A program made the translations under genes and the position numbers. Below are positions 51,401-60,559 of a DNA stretch of 64,000 nt, piece by piece. Source of the stretch: Xiphophorus maculatus (taxonomy: Eukaryota; Chordata; Actinopteri; Cyprinodontiformes; Poeciliidae); assembly GCF_002775205.1 (NCBI RefSeq), contig NC_036445.1, positions 32,924,453 through 32,988,452 of the forward strand. The letters run 5' to 3'. Within the stretch, counting starts at the first letter, position 1. Every line of letters starts with the position of its first letter. The notes under the pieces were generated by a model that saw nothing but the letters and a program-made list of their open reading frames with translations, had not been told where the DNA came from and did no database searches.

Positions 51401-54400
51401 ATTCATAACTTGGGGACGGGTATAGAAGGGGAAAGTTAGGACAATTCCAAAGGCCCTTGACTGACCCCTCCCCCCCCACACACACACAAAAAAAAGATAT
51501 AGAAAAAAAATTGGGGCCCTGTCAACTACTGTTGTGTTTTTCAAAATTGTTTTTAGCAATAAAAACAATTTTATTAAGGCAATAAAAACTCCCCCAGGAA
51601 ATCTTCAATTTCCTGATGGAGTCTTCCCAAGGGATCAATAAAGTACAAGTCTAAGTCTAAAAATCTAATGTTACCCCTCTCAAAAATCACACATCTACAG
51701 TGGGGCAAAAAAGTATTTAGTCAGCCACCAATTGTGCAAGTTCTCCCACTTAAAAAGATGAGAGAGGCCTGTAATGTTCATCATAGATATACCTCAACTA
51801 TGAGAGACAAAAGGAGAAAAAAAAATCCAGAAAATCATATTGTCTGACTTTTAAAGAATTTATTTACAAAATATGGTGGAAAATAAGTATTTGGTCAATA
51901 ACAAACAAGCAAGATTTCTGGCTCTCACAGACCTGTAACTTCTTCTGTAAGAGGCTCCTCTGTCCTCCACTCGTTACCTGTATTAATGGCACCTGTTTGA
52001 ACCCGTTATCAGTATAAAAGACACCTGTCCACAACCTCAAACAGTCACACTCTAAACTCCACCATGGCCAAAACTAGAGAGCTGTCAAAGGACACCCGAA
52101 ACAAAATTATAGACCTGCACCAGGCTGGGAAGACTGAATCTGCAATAGTGTGAAGAAATCAACTGTGGGATCAATTATTAGAAAATGGAACACATACAAG
52201 ACCACTGATAATCTCCCTCGATCTGGGGCTCCACGCAAGATCTCACCAAAATGATGGGGTCAAAATGATCACCAGAACGGTGAGCAAAAATCCCAGAACC
52301 ACACGGGGGAACCTAGTGACTGACCTGCAGAGAGCTGGGACCAAAGTAACAAAGGCTACCATCAGTAACACACTATGCCGCCAGGGACTCAAATCCTGCA
52401 GTGCCAGACGTGTCCCCCTGCTTAAGCCAGTACATGTCAAGGCCCGTCTCAAGTTTGCTAGAGAGCATTTGGATGATCCAGAAGATGACTGGGAGAATAT
52501 CATATGGTCAGATGAAACCAAAATAGAACTTTTTGGTACCAACTCTACTTGTCGTGTTTGGAGGAGAGAGAATGCTGAGTTGCATCCAAAGAACACCATA
52601 CCTACTGTGAAGCATGGGGGTGGAAACATCATGCTTTGGGGCTATTTTTCTGCTAAGGGACCAGGACGACTGATCCGTGTAAAGGAAAGAATGAATGGGG
52701 CCATGTACCATCAAATTTTGAGTGAAAACCTCCTTCCATCAGCAAGGGCATTGAAGATAAAACGTGGCTGGGTCTTTCAGCATGACAATGATCCCAAACA
52801 CACCGCCCGGGTAACGAAGGAGTGGCTTTGTAAGAAGCATTTCAAGGTCCTGGAGTATCCTAGCCCGTCTCCAGATCTCAACCCCATAGAAAATCTTTGG
52901 AGGGAGTTGAAAGTCCGTGTTGCCCAGCGACAGCCCCAAAACATCACTGCTATTTTATTCTAAAAAAAAAAATTCCCTGCTGGGATGAATAAAGTAATTC
53001 TATTCTATAGAGGAGATTTGCATGGAGGAATGGGCCAAAATACCAGCAACAGTGTGTGAAAACCTTGTGAAGACTTACAGAAAAGTTTGAGCTCTGTCAT
53101 TGCCAACAAAGCGTATATAACAAAGTATTGAGATGAACTTTCGTTATTGACCAAATACTTATTTTCCACCATATTTTGCAAATGAATTCTTTAAAAATCA
53201 GACAATGTGATTTTCTGGATTTTTTGTTTCTCCTTTTGTCTCTCATAGTTGAGGTATATCTATGATGAACATTACAGGCCTCTCTCATCTTTTTAAGTGG
53301 GAGAACTTGCACAATTGGTGGCTGACTAAATACTTTTTTGCCCCACTGTATATTTGCTCTGAACACCCCCTGGATCTGCACGAAATGGTTTGGTCCTGCT
53401 TGGTGCTTCGGTGAGCAGCAGCCAGTAGAAAACCAGAACCACTGTGGTTGTTACTATGCTACTAAGAAAAATAATAGAGTTAGGTTTTCAAAAAAAATAG
53501 ACAGATAAGAGAGAGAAAAAGACAAGAGTGTGACTTTGTAACCCAGCTTTTCCTCCAAGAGGTGAGTAGACTGTGAGATTATTAACCAGTTAGCATAGTT
53601 AGCTTAGCTGGACTGCAGCCAGTCCACAGTTTTACTTTAACTTCCGTTTAAATTACAGACATCTGTTGCCACGTCCCTCCTGACCCGTCCTCTCCCGAGT
53701 GAAATTAAAGATGCAGTATGTAACTTTTATAAAATCTTTTTTTTTCACATATTTGTTAAAACTGTCATTGTGTTGTGACAGTATGGCATGAGAGATAATT
53801 TGTCAAAAAATTATTTCCTCTGCCTTCTACAACCAGTCAGGAGGGTTTTAGTGCCGTCAATCACAATCTCATCCTCCCTCCCCTTTTTCTGTGCTATGCT
53901 GCAACCAGCACAGCCTGTTGTGAATGCTCAGCTTTATTAGCATAGCTACCAATGACAGCAGATAAACAGTTTTCCTGCAACAATAAGTTGTTTCTCCACC
54001 ATTAGCACATTTAGCAGTGAGTGAATGAAGTTGATTGACAGCACTAAGACCCTCCCCCTGGTTCTGATTGGTTGTTTTTGGTCAGAACAACCAATCAGAC
54101 TATTGCTATTGCAAGCATTACTTTAGCTAGCAATAGTTGTTCAGGGAGCAGGTGGAGCAGATTGATATTTTCACAGATTATCTGTCTCATAACAAACTGT
54201 CATGACATGGTGACAACTTTAACAAATATGGAGAAAACATTTTTTTCATTAAAGTTCTATACTGCAGCTGAACAAAATGTAACAACATAGCATTTTTTGA
54301 GAAATCTGGATTGTTTTATGTATACTTTGCACATTGTGACTGTTGCAAGTGGGGAGAGACATTCAGCAAACTAAATCTAATAATAATAAAAAATTTAAGC

Positions 54401-55693
54401 AACCTATTTGCTGTATTGTATGCAGACTGTTGCATGTAAAATTCCCGAGCAGTAAATATTGTGCTAGTATCAGTATTGGACCAAAGAAAGCAAGGCAGTT
54501 GTAACCCTTTAAAATTGTGATGCTTTATCTGGGTCAGATAGACTCAAGAAACTGTAACAGCTGCTGCGCAGGGGAGGCGCAATTTAATTTTTTGTCATGA
54601 GGCCCAAGATTCCTGGCGGCGATCCTGTTCATAACCGTGGCAGTAATAATAATGCTTGGGAGTGTCATAGTAAGAGTCCTGACTGAATCTGATTGAGGGA
54701 GATAAAGATTAGGTTGATGGTTCAGAGGCCTTCATCACTCATCCCCAAAGATTTAACAAGTAATTATAAGAAGGGATTTGATCAAAATAATGTCAAAAAA
54801 GATTTTTCGAAATGATTGATAAAAAGTAAAATATTTTTGAAACATCATTTTTTAAATCAAATATTAAATAAAAGACAAATCAAAGCTGATATTCCCTTTA
54901 CGCTGCATCATCTTGTGAGATGGCCGTGTTGCTTCCTATTAGAGAAAGATCAACATCGTCATTGACTGAATGAAAATGTTCAAACTCAGTCTGCCGGGGG
55001 TGTGAATACTTTGTTTCCCATGACATTACTGAAAGTTAAAAGGTAGTGCCACAAGAATTCTAAATATGGTTACATATTTAATTAAACAGAAAATCATTTG
55101 CCAAATTTGACATAGGTTACATAAGTTGGATAAAGAAAGTCAAAATGGAAAAAAGTGTTGATCAAAAAAACCTGAACAAAAACATCACACTACGTATATA
55201 ACATCATTCCAGAGTTTATAGAAGAACTTTGGCTCTGTTCTGTCCTGAACTGGAACCTTGGACATGCCAACAAAGGCCAGTCCAGACTGAAACACCTTAG
55301 GGGAGAATTCTCTTCTGCTGACATGATCAACAGCTGAACCTTAAGTTTTAGCACTGGTTAAGTTTTCTGTAGAACGATGAACTTCAAATAGTTTCAATAT
55401 GGCCTTATAACCAATCAGAAGCTGATGGGCAACAACAATTGCTGCTGCCTTTTCAACCTGATGCCATGTTGAAGAAACTACAACCCAGTGGCATTCAGAA
55501 TGAGCAAACTGTCAAAGGTCCTCATTTTAGAGAGCAACCATACTCACACTGGTTGATTAACACTGAATTTGATTAGTGATCCTTGGATGTGAATGTTTTG
55601 GTGCATTACCTTGGCAACCTGGGGGTTCTTGCAGAGGTAGAAAGAGGCAGCCAAACCCCCGATACCTCCTCCGAGGACTGCTACTGTTTTCAT
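39458..55693 (-). CDS. ppox: Protoporphyrinogen oxidase (complete, 12 coding exons)
   Basis: Coding exons on the minus strand, 5' to 3': 55610-55693, 51031-51165, 50360-50475, 49715-49847, 45317-45461, 44586-44773, 41872-41932, 41553-41671, 40555-40668, 39803-39952, 39681-39723, 39458-39594. They join in phase into 474 residues, close to the 477 of human PPOX. The N-terminus has the FAD dinucleotide fold [13 protein letters not shown] (GGGIGG at 8-13). Further family blocks are [60 protein letters not shown] and the C-terminal FAD-binding [11 protein letters not shown] (447-457). The enzyme oxidises protoporphyrinogen IX to protoporphyrin IX at the inner mitochondrial membrane, the penultimate step of haem synthesis. 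The start ATG lies 7 bases after an acceptor (CAG ending the intron at 55701), so a non-coding upstream exon is implied. The intron after 41872 begins GC rather than GT. All large introns hold transposons. Confidence 0.96.
40149..40433. mobile_element. hAT-like non-autonomous element (GTCCCCAACC / CGGACCGGTACC ends)
   Basis: It starts CAATGGTCCCCAACC and ends GTCCACGGACCGGTACC, with internal GCGGACCGG repeats. This widespread teleost family lies here in ppox intron 10, just downstream of the exon at 40555-40668. No transposase. Confidence 0.55.
40836..41420. other. Repeat-like intron segment, unclassified
   Basis: It lies between the ppox exons at 40555 and 41553. The minus strand has broken frames faintly like transposase (for example [14 protein letters not shown] near 41000), but I cannot assign a family. 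Confidence 0.25.
41870..41871 (-). other. ppox: Non-canonical GC splice donor in ppox
   Basis: The exon ends ...GCTAAAG on the minus strand and the intron begins GCAAGT. The flanking exon phases (one base plus two) and the family sequence (LPAK, then AL) fit only this site. AAG|GCAAGT is the usual context of vertebrate GC-AG introns. Confidence 0.85.
42401..42606 (-). mobile_element. tRNA-derived SINE, copy 2, with 13-bp target duplication
   Basis: The minus strand carries a Pol III A box (TGGCGTAGCGGTTAGC, 42578-42593) and a B-box-like GGTTCCACTCC (about 42532-42542) in a tRNA-like layout, then a CATGCCTTCCCC body. It is flanked by identical GTTTTATGGGTGA (42388-42400 and 42607-42619), as expected of LINE-mediated insertion. 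Confidence 0.9.
42651..42850. mobile_element. Palindromic MITE
   Basis: The ends CCAGTGTTTTTCCAACCCTG and, inverted, ACCAGTTTTTTTCTAACTCTG are partly complementary, with an internal CTGATTAACAGGG core. No coding sequence. It splits the host element at 42235-44193. Confidence 0.6.
45570..46047. repeat. Old diverged copy of the array repeat
   Basis: The words AACAGGAAGTTGGCAATTTT (45619), ATCGGCTTCAAAC (about 45694), TTACAGGAAGTCAGCCATTT (45923) and CCCTCTCATAACAGCTCC follow the order and wording of the 775-bp array submodule, with many substitutions. It lies in a ppox intron. Confidence 0.6.
46056..46250 (-). mobile_element. tRNA-derived SINE, copy 3, with 8-bp target duplication
   Basis: On the minus strand it starts GGGGCGCTGTGGTGTTGCAG, has a perfect B box GGTTCAAATCC (about 46166-46176) and ends AATAAAGGCCACAAAAACC plus an A-rich tail. 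The flanking direct repeats are AAGTATTC (46048-46055 and 46251-46258). Confidence 0.88.
46568..47779 (-). mobile_element. Tc1/mariner element, DD36E-type spacing
   Basis: It is bounded by ~30-bp terminal inverted repeats starting CACTGCCTGGCCAAAAAAA. The TA target duplication is at 46566-46567 and 47780-47781. It is 1212 bp with one transposase reading frame on the minus strand, inserted in the ppox intron between exons 45317-45461 and 49715-49847. Confidence 0.95.
46617..47618 (-). pseudogene. Tc1/mariner transposase, frameshifted
   Basis: It starts [20 protein letters not shown], with a helix-turn-helix N-terminus ending near [12 protein letters not shown] shift at about 47335-47400 moves the reading frame, and a second shift before 47168 restores it. 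The catalytic part keeps [14 protein letters not shown] and [12 protein letters not shown] count 36 residues between the second Asp and the Glu. After NLWDV the sequence jumps to SSIQDLGE; compared with relatives an in-frame block of about 12-15 residues seems lost. It ends KAKGGPTKY. Inactive as read. Confidence 0.9.
47815..48180. repeat. Old diverged copy of the array repeat, left part
   Basis: TTTTTGGGGGGCCTAAAATACTC echoes the array head region, and CAGGAAATCAGCCATTTTGT with TGATGAACTTGTCCTAGGTATTTTAC echoes the submodule. The homology resumes at about 49010 after a LINE fragment. Confidence 0.65.
48180..49005 (+). pseudogene. LINE reverse-transcriptase fragment (Rex1/L2-like)
   Basis: Broken plus-strand frames encode the C-terminal half of a non-LTR reverse transcriptase: [12 protein letters not shown] (catalytic FADD at about 48469-48480), [35 protein letters not shown] and ITVWYGSC (about 48850). 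Frameshifts occur near 48660, 48805 and 48900. Both ends are truncated. It interrupts the diverged repeat. Confidence 0.85.
49010..49560. repeat. Old diverged copy of the array repeat, right part
   Basis: It shares in order AATATTTGGTGGCTGTGGC, CAGCCCCAAGCCATGCTT (exact 18-base match), TACAAAAATAGTCTCTTGAAGCC, CTTAAGGCAT...AAAGTTATCAAAT and GAGCGTGGCCAAA with the array submodules, at clearly lower identity than the array copies show to each other. Confidence 0.75.
49965..50048 (+). mobile_element. LINE/SINE 3' tail (L2-like)
   Basis: CAGGGTGAACCCTGCCTCTC, ACCCAATGACTGCTAGAGC and a GATGGATGGATG end match the common teleost L2-type tail. About 80 bases, no frame. Confidence 0.6.
51590..51662 (+). 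mobile_element. Rex1-like LINE 3' tail
   Basis: It reads CAATTTCCTGATGGAG..., then GGGATCAATAAAGTACAAGTCTAAGTCTAA, the usual Rex1/Babar tail with a short tandem end. It sits directly before the Tc1 element. Confidence 0.55.
52064..53132 (+). pseudogene. Tc1 transposase, disrupted
   Basis: It starts [21 protein letters not shown] small deletion near 52147 causes a stop at 52151-52153, and the frame recovers by 52265 ([10 protein letters not shown]). The DDE region is present: [24 protein letters not shown] and [11 protein letters not shown], with 34 residues between the second Asp and the Glu. The open frame stops at 52963 in foreign sequence; the original C-terminus ([10 protein letters not shown] frame, then KTYRKV-like) resumes after about 53007 and ends at 53132. 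Confidence 0.9.
52952..53007 (+). mobile_element. Short LINE-tail insertion inside the Tc1 transposase
   Basis: About 55 bases (ATTTTATTCTAAAA...CTGGGATGAATAAAGTAATTC TATTCT) interrupt the transposase between the codons for NITA and the continuing GAGGAGATTTGCATGG. The ATTCC...GGGAT...AATAAAGT order matches a severely 5'-truncated Rex1-type tail. Confidence 0.7.
53706..54270. mobile_element. MITE with ~65-bp inverted ends
   Basis: Left end ATGCAGTATGTAACTTTTAT with CACATATTTGTTAAAACTGTC (about 53709-53770) and right end AACTTTAACAAATATGGAG with AAAGTTCTATACTGCAG (about 54205-54268) are inverted copies. TTAA flanks the left end. No transposase. Confidence 0.65.
54271..55600. other. Intron sequence before ppox exon 1, nothing recognised
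   Basis: AT-rich, no exon or clear element. A stretch near 54950-55500 looks repeat-derived but could not be classified. Confidence 0.4.
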
Positions 55694-55700
55694 TGGCTGA

Positions 55701-57640
55701 CTGAAAACACAACAACATCCAATAAAAACAGAACTGCAACACAAAAAGTACAGCAGGCGAGAGAATCTAGCTGATTGGTGTGGCAGGGTGTGTCTGTTTA
55801 AGAAGGCCTGGTGGCCATGATATGAATTTTATCCTTGTTAGATTATCAGGGGTCTAGTTCCTGCAACCAACTGTCAGTCCTGCTGTCCACTTTTACAAAA
55901 ATCAGCTTGATGTCATTTTGGAGCCGACTAGCTGAGAGCATTTCTGTTTTGATCAACAAACCGAGTTGCTCCCCATCTTATAAACAAACATCTACCAAAT
56001 TTAATACGATGCAATTCTCCAGTAATCAGACAAATACATAAAAAATAGAAATCAACAAACAGCAATACATTGCTTGTCTTCCTTGCGGGGCCTTATACGT
56101 CTAGAGAAACTACTAACATCTGATATGTTAGTAGTGATATGAAACGGTAATTTCATATCACAGGAGCTGTAAGCAAACTGTTCAAAGAAAGAACCAGACT
56201 TGCTGAGCTGGTCATGTTGTTGTTTAATCATTTCAAAGTCTTGGGGCTGATAATTTGAATTTTTTATGTTAAAAGATATTTCCTTAGTTGTAAAACCAAA
56301 ACCAACTATAACTTTATAAGATCCTCAGGATTCCTCATTTTAGCACATAAAATGAAAGAGTTATAAAAGTACACCTTTATTCTAATACAACTTTACTCAT
56401 ATTTAAAACACAAATCAAAAAACTCTTAGTCTGTCCCGTTTCCATCATAAGTAACTGTAGCTCCCAGAAAAAGACCAGGAAATAGACAAAGTCGACCTTT
56501 TTACAGTTAATGCAAAATGTTATACACTTTTCATCTCTTCTCATCTGACAAGCTGAAATATTGCTGCAAATTTTGCACAATAAATGTTAAAATAACTACA
56601 TGACTAGTGAAAAACAATAAGCTGAAGAAGCTGACTAGTAACCAATGTTTACAGTTTTAAAAAGTTTTACTGTGTTAAGTCTAAAAACACATCCCAGTGA
56701 ATTATTTGTACTTTTTCTCTCTCAGACTGAGGAGTTTTGATTCAATGTTACTGACTGACTTAATAAACTGAACTTGGAAATTGTTTGGAGACTATTGAAC
56801 AACAAAACAGCTGTTTTGATCATCAGAACGAGCAAACTGTTCATACTCCAGGTGATACAATGCTGGAGCCAGTGGTTTATGCAGATAAATTAGTAAATGA
56901 TATCAAATTTGCAAAATATTTGAATTCGGGGGAGGAAAGGGCATTAGGATTGGAGGGCATGAGAAAAAATGTATGGTAAAGAGAGGAACGTGACAGGAAA
57001 TAATCGAGAAACAATTATCTAATCTATCACATGCAAACACAACCACACACATCTGACAAACTATTTTTGTGGTGAATGACGACAGATTTTATCATTAAAT
57101 ATTCAATGTGTCATTATTCAGTCTGATAGCTTATTCGTTCGTTAGGTTAAAGGCTGCAATTTCATTACATCATGTTTCATGAAAATCTATTTAAATACAG
57201 AAGAAACAGTAGACAAAAACCACAGACCTTCATAATCATCATAATAGTAGCTGTAATAGTAATTACTAAACCAAATCAAAGTTGGGACACTGATGTTGGC
57301 ATCTGATTCGCAGCTCATCTTTGATCTCTTCCAGTTCCAAGTGTTAAAAAAAACTAAGAACAAAAGACTTCAAATAATCTATCTAAATGAAAGCATGTGA
57401 TTAAATACTTCTCACATCCATCTTTCAAACCTCAGTGTTCATTCTCAAATAATTAACGTTCATTAAAGCAATATTTTGTTTCTGAATAACTTGAATAAGC
57501 ATTTTGTTATCCTATGTGGTCTCTACTGTACTCACTTGGCTAATGTTTGGTTGGTTCCTGTTTCTTAAAGCATTACCAAAACAATGCATCAGTCAGATTC
57601 AAAATATAATAACATATCATCCTATTCCCACAATTAATTA
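55701..57640. other. Region upstream of the ppox start exon
   Basis: No coding exon found. It should contain intron and possibly the start of the ppox transcript. Two perfect hairpins stand side by side at 56109-56135 and 56136-56159. Confidence 0.4.
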
Positions 57641-57654
57641 GTGGAATATCATTT

Positions 57655-58110
57655 GCTGACAAAAATTCAATAACTTCACAATTAGAGGCTGTCTAAACAA
57701 AACTTTATTTCCTCTGAAAATTAATAAAAACAGCATACTTAACAAATCTGAAACAAAATTGAAAAGTTAAACATCCTATATTTAAAACCTACAACTTAAT
57801 GCTGATGAAACACACTTTGAAATTTTAAATACAATTTACCCATCCAAAGAGCTACTAAGAAATCATTTTAATATTGATGACAATAAAAGATCATTCTGTG
57901 AAAGAGACATAAAAACAATACTCCATGTGTTCTATGAATGCAACAAAACCAAAATATTTTGGAATTACTTAAAAAGGTGGATCAAACCAAAAACTGCATT
58001 TTCTGAATCTATTTCTAGAGATATGGCAACTTTTGTAGTATTGTTGAAAAACAATTAAAAAAAAAGGATATTTTCTCTAGAAAAATTCTTAATTCATAAA
58101 CAAAAGTGCC
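57655..58110 (+). pseudogene. L1-like LINE ORF2 C-terminal remnant
   Basis: The plus strand reads KISFPLKINKNSIL-like sequence and then FCERDIKTILHVFYECNKTKIFWNYLKRW (about 57887-57975, partly quoted). This is the C...H...C knuckle followed by FW that ends L1/Tx1-clade ORF2 proteins. The first Cys of the usual CxxC is Ser. The upstream part is full of stops. Confidence 0.7.
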
Positions 58111-58342
58111 AAGATTGTCCCCAATTTTAGATTTTTTTAATCCAAATTCTAATTATATTTGAAATCTCTGAAATATATTTAAACATAAGTAGATCTGTAT
58201 GAAATGTTAATAGAATTGCCCGCCAACACGTTAATCTTCATCCTAAAATATTTACCAATTGTTGTAGGTTTTATTATTATTATTCTTCTTTAAATCTGTT
58301 TAGCTTTTGTGTTCTCATTTGCATGTCTCTATAGATTTACAC

Positions 58343-58563
58343 CAGGGGTGTCAAACTCCAGTCTTGGAGGGCTGCTGTCCTGCAACTTTTAGATGTGCCT
58401 CTGCTGCACCACCTGATCAGAATAATTAGGTCATTAAGGTTCTGTAGAACTGATCTGCACAAGGAGGGGGTCATTAAGTCATTTCATTCCAGTGTTTTGT
58501 ACCTGAGGCTCATCTAAAAACTGCAGGACTGCGGCCCTTGAGGACTGGAGTTTGAGACCTGTG
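58343..58563. mobile_element. Palindromic hAT MITE with perfect 8-bp target duplication
   Basis: The ends CAGGGGTGTCAAACTCCAGT and, inverted, CACAGGTCTCAAACTCCAGT are flanked by ATTTACAC on both sides (58335-58342 and 58564-58571). 221 bases, no coding sequence. Confidence 0.9.
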
Positions 58564-58639
58564 ATTTACACTATTGTGAATTGCCATACTTGTTTGTACT
58601 TCTTTTGATAAATAAAGTATGGCTGTAACGATTTCCTTG

Positions 58640-59395
58640 AATGATTTGATTACCTCCATTATTAAAATTTGTCGGGGCAAATTATGTTTTATTCACCGCC
58701 TAGGGTGATTGATTATGTTGCGCATCGCTCTCCCTCTGAGTTGTTGCTAAATGCCAGCAGCATAACATCCGATTTTTAAGTTTATTCCGGGGAGATTTCA
58801 TTGATTGATGATTATGTCCGACCAATAAGCATCCTTAAAATGACTAACGCGATGCCTGAAGTACGACACCCGTTCTCCTCCCGGAACTGCTGCACGGTGG
58901 CCGGAGGAAAGCAACGGCCAGGCTAATAATTGCGGTTTCATGATAAAAAATTTTAAAAAAGAAACGGATTTTTAAAGAAAATCTTCTTTCTTTTAATTCC
59001 TCACAAAAGCACAAAAGGTAAATAAATTCTCATGAGAAGTAAGTAAACCTGTTCGGGGTTGGGTAGGGTACAAACTTTACATATCAAACTATTGGATATT
59101 AAAGGTAGCCATGAAATGCTGCGGAATGCACCTTTAATCGAGCATCAAATCAGAGGCCAACTTCGTTTAAACTGAGTAACCCGTCAAACATATAAAGCTA
59201 TATCAATAAACCGTTCACAGCTTATTGTAATTATTTTAGTTGTCACGAGACAAACGGTGATAAACAGCCAATAAACAAAAACATTTCAGCTGCCTTGTAT
59301 TAGAGCCGACAGTGAGTAAATACAGTAAAACCCTCAGACAGATAAACGTCAGTAATTCAGCCACTGACTGCATCAGATATCGCTCAAATATAGGC
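58640..59395. other. Possible ppox upstream region
   Basis: A locally GC-richer patch around 58855-58930 (CCCGGAACTGC, GGCCGGAGGAAAGC) could be a promoter. A minus-strand donor-like CAAGTAAAG|GTAACA lies at about 59455. Neither is proven. Confidence 0.25.
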
Positions 59396-59396
59396 A

Positions 59397-59398
<2 letters not shown>

Positions 59399-59443
<45 letters not shown>
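59399..59443. repeat. (CA)n microsatellite
   Basis: An uninterrupted CA dinucleotide run of about 43 bases. Confidence 0.97.
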
Positions 59444-59445
<2 letters not shown>

Positions 59446-59523
59446 CATTGAGTGTTACCTTTACTTGGTACCGCAGAGGTACAGAGTCACTCCAAGGACC
59501 GATTAGGAAAGCTGATACAACAG

Positions 59524-59546
59524 TCTTCTTCTTCTACTACTACTAC

Positions 59547-59578
<32 letters not shown>

Positions 59579-59584
59579 CTTCCT
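59524..59584. repeat. (CTT)n(ACT)n(CTT)n compound microsatellite
   Basis: Trinucleotide runs, strongly pyrimidine on the plus strand. It directly abuts the hAT element at 59591. Confidence 0.95.
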
Positions 59585-60119
59585 TTCCTCTAGTGATGTG
59601 TCGGTCGCGAACGATCCGGCTCTAAGAGCCGGCTCTTTGAAGTGAACGATTGGAACCGGCTCCACAATGGGAGCCGGTTTTTTTCTACAGTATATCGCTG
59701 TCTCTCCGCCTCCCTGTCGTTGTGCTTGTGCTCTGCAAGTGCCAGAGCCGATAGTTTTTCCCCACATCGTTTTTTTTGTCCTGCGGTGCCTCGCTGTCTC
59801 TCCCCCCCTTCTCCCTCTCCTTGCGCGTTTTGCTCTTCTGCCAGCGCTAGAGCAGAGAGTTTTTTCCCTCGGTCGGTCCACTGCCCTCATGTCAAGCGTG
59901 TGCTCCACACATCTGACCAATCACAAATAGTTTCAATTAATAATGTGGCGGGAAAACACTGAAAAAAAAGTTTATCTCCACTTTTTTTGTGGAAACGGCA
60001 GGCAATTGATCAAGCTGTATAGCGTTCGTCGGCAGGTGTTTATGTACAGACACTCACTCAGCGGTCAAGAAGCACAGAAAGAAGGGGAGTCAGTGTGAGA
60101 ACTGAATAGGTGAAAATAA

Positions 60120-60281
60120 ATGAGTGACAGAAAACGGAGCAAGATTTGGACTCATTTTAATGCTACATCAAGCTCCAGGGCAGAGTGCAGACTGAGCAAA
60201 GTCAGCATTTCCTATCGTGCAGGCTTGACAAACAACCTGCACAGGCACATGTTGACATCACACGCATCGGTATTGCTATAG
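60120..60281 (+). pseudogene. hAT transposase BED zinc-finger remnant (53 aa)
   Basis: It begins MSDRKRSKIWTHF and ends with a TAG codon after HRHMLTSHASVLL. It has the BED pattern: aromatic W..HF start, one Cys in AECRLSK, and a distal HRHM...H pair. The second metal-binding Cys of the expected CxxC is Ser, so zinc binding is probably lost. The catalytic domain that should follow is absent. Confidence 0.8.
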
Positions 60282-60356
60282 CATTGTTATGCGGCATTTT
60301 TACTCATCATAAGTGCTTAACAATGTCAATAATGAAACAAAATATTATAAAATTAG

Positions 60357-60439
60357 GTTTAATTAATTAATTAATTAATTAATTAATTAATTAATTAATT
60401 AATTAATTAATTAATTAATTAATTAATTAATTAATTAAT
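60357..60439. repeat. (TTAA)n microsatellite
   Basis: About 20 perfect tetranucleotide units, inside the hAT element. Confidence 0.97.
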
Positions 60440-60559
60440 AATGTCAAAAATATATGTGGGGAGCCGTTTGGGAGCCGAAAAAGCCGGCTCTCCACAGTAA
60501 GAAGAGCCATTAGAGCCGCATCTCGAAAAGGAGCCGAAAGTCCCATCACTACTTTCCTC

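Larger units (their letters stand above)
51698..53348 (+). mobile_element. Tc1/mariner element, DD34E type, with ~200-bp terminal inverted repeats
   Basis: It starts CAGTGGGGCAAAAAAGTATT and ends with the complement. TA duplications lie at 51696-51697 and 53349-53350. The inverted repeats extend to about 51900 and from about 53145 (about 200 bases each). It is inserted in ppox intron 1, upstream of exon 51031-51165. Confidence 0.95.
59591..60551 (+). mobile_element. Non-autonomous hAT element with BED-finger exon
   Basis: The ends TAGTGATG and CATCACTA are flanked by identical CTTTCCTC (59583-59590 and 60552-60559). The subterminal regions are rich in GAGCCGG/CCGGCTC words. The element is 961 bp, includes a BED zinc-finger reading frame and a (TTAA)n run, and lacks the transposase core. 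Confidence 0.93.

Noticed and set aside
52243..52632. 129-aa minus-strand frame in the Tc1 element
   Set aside because: It is the antisense shadow of the transposase.
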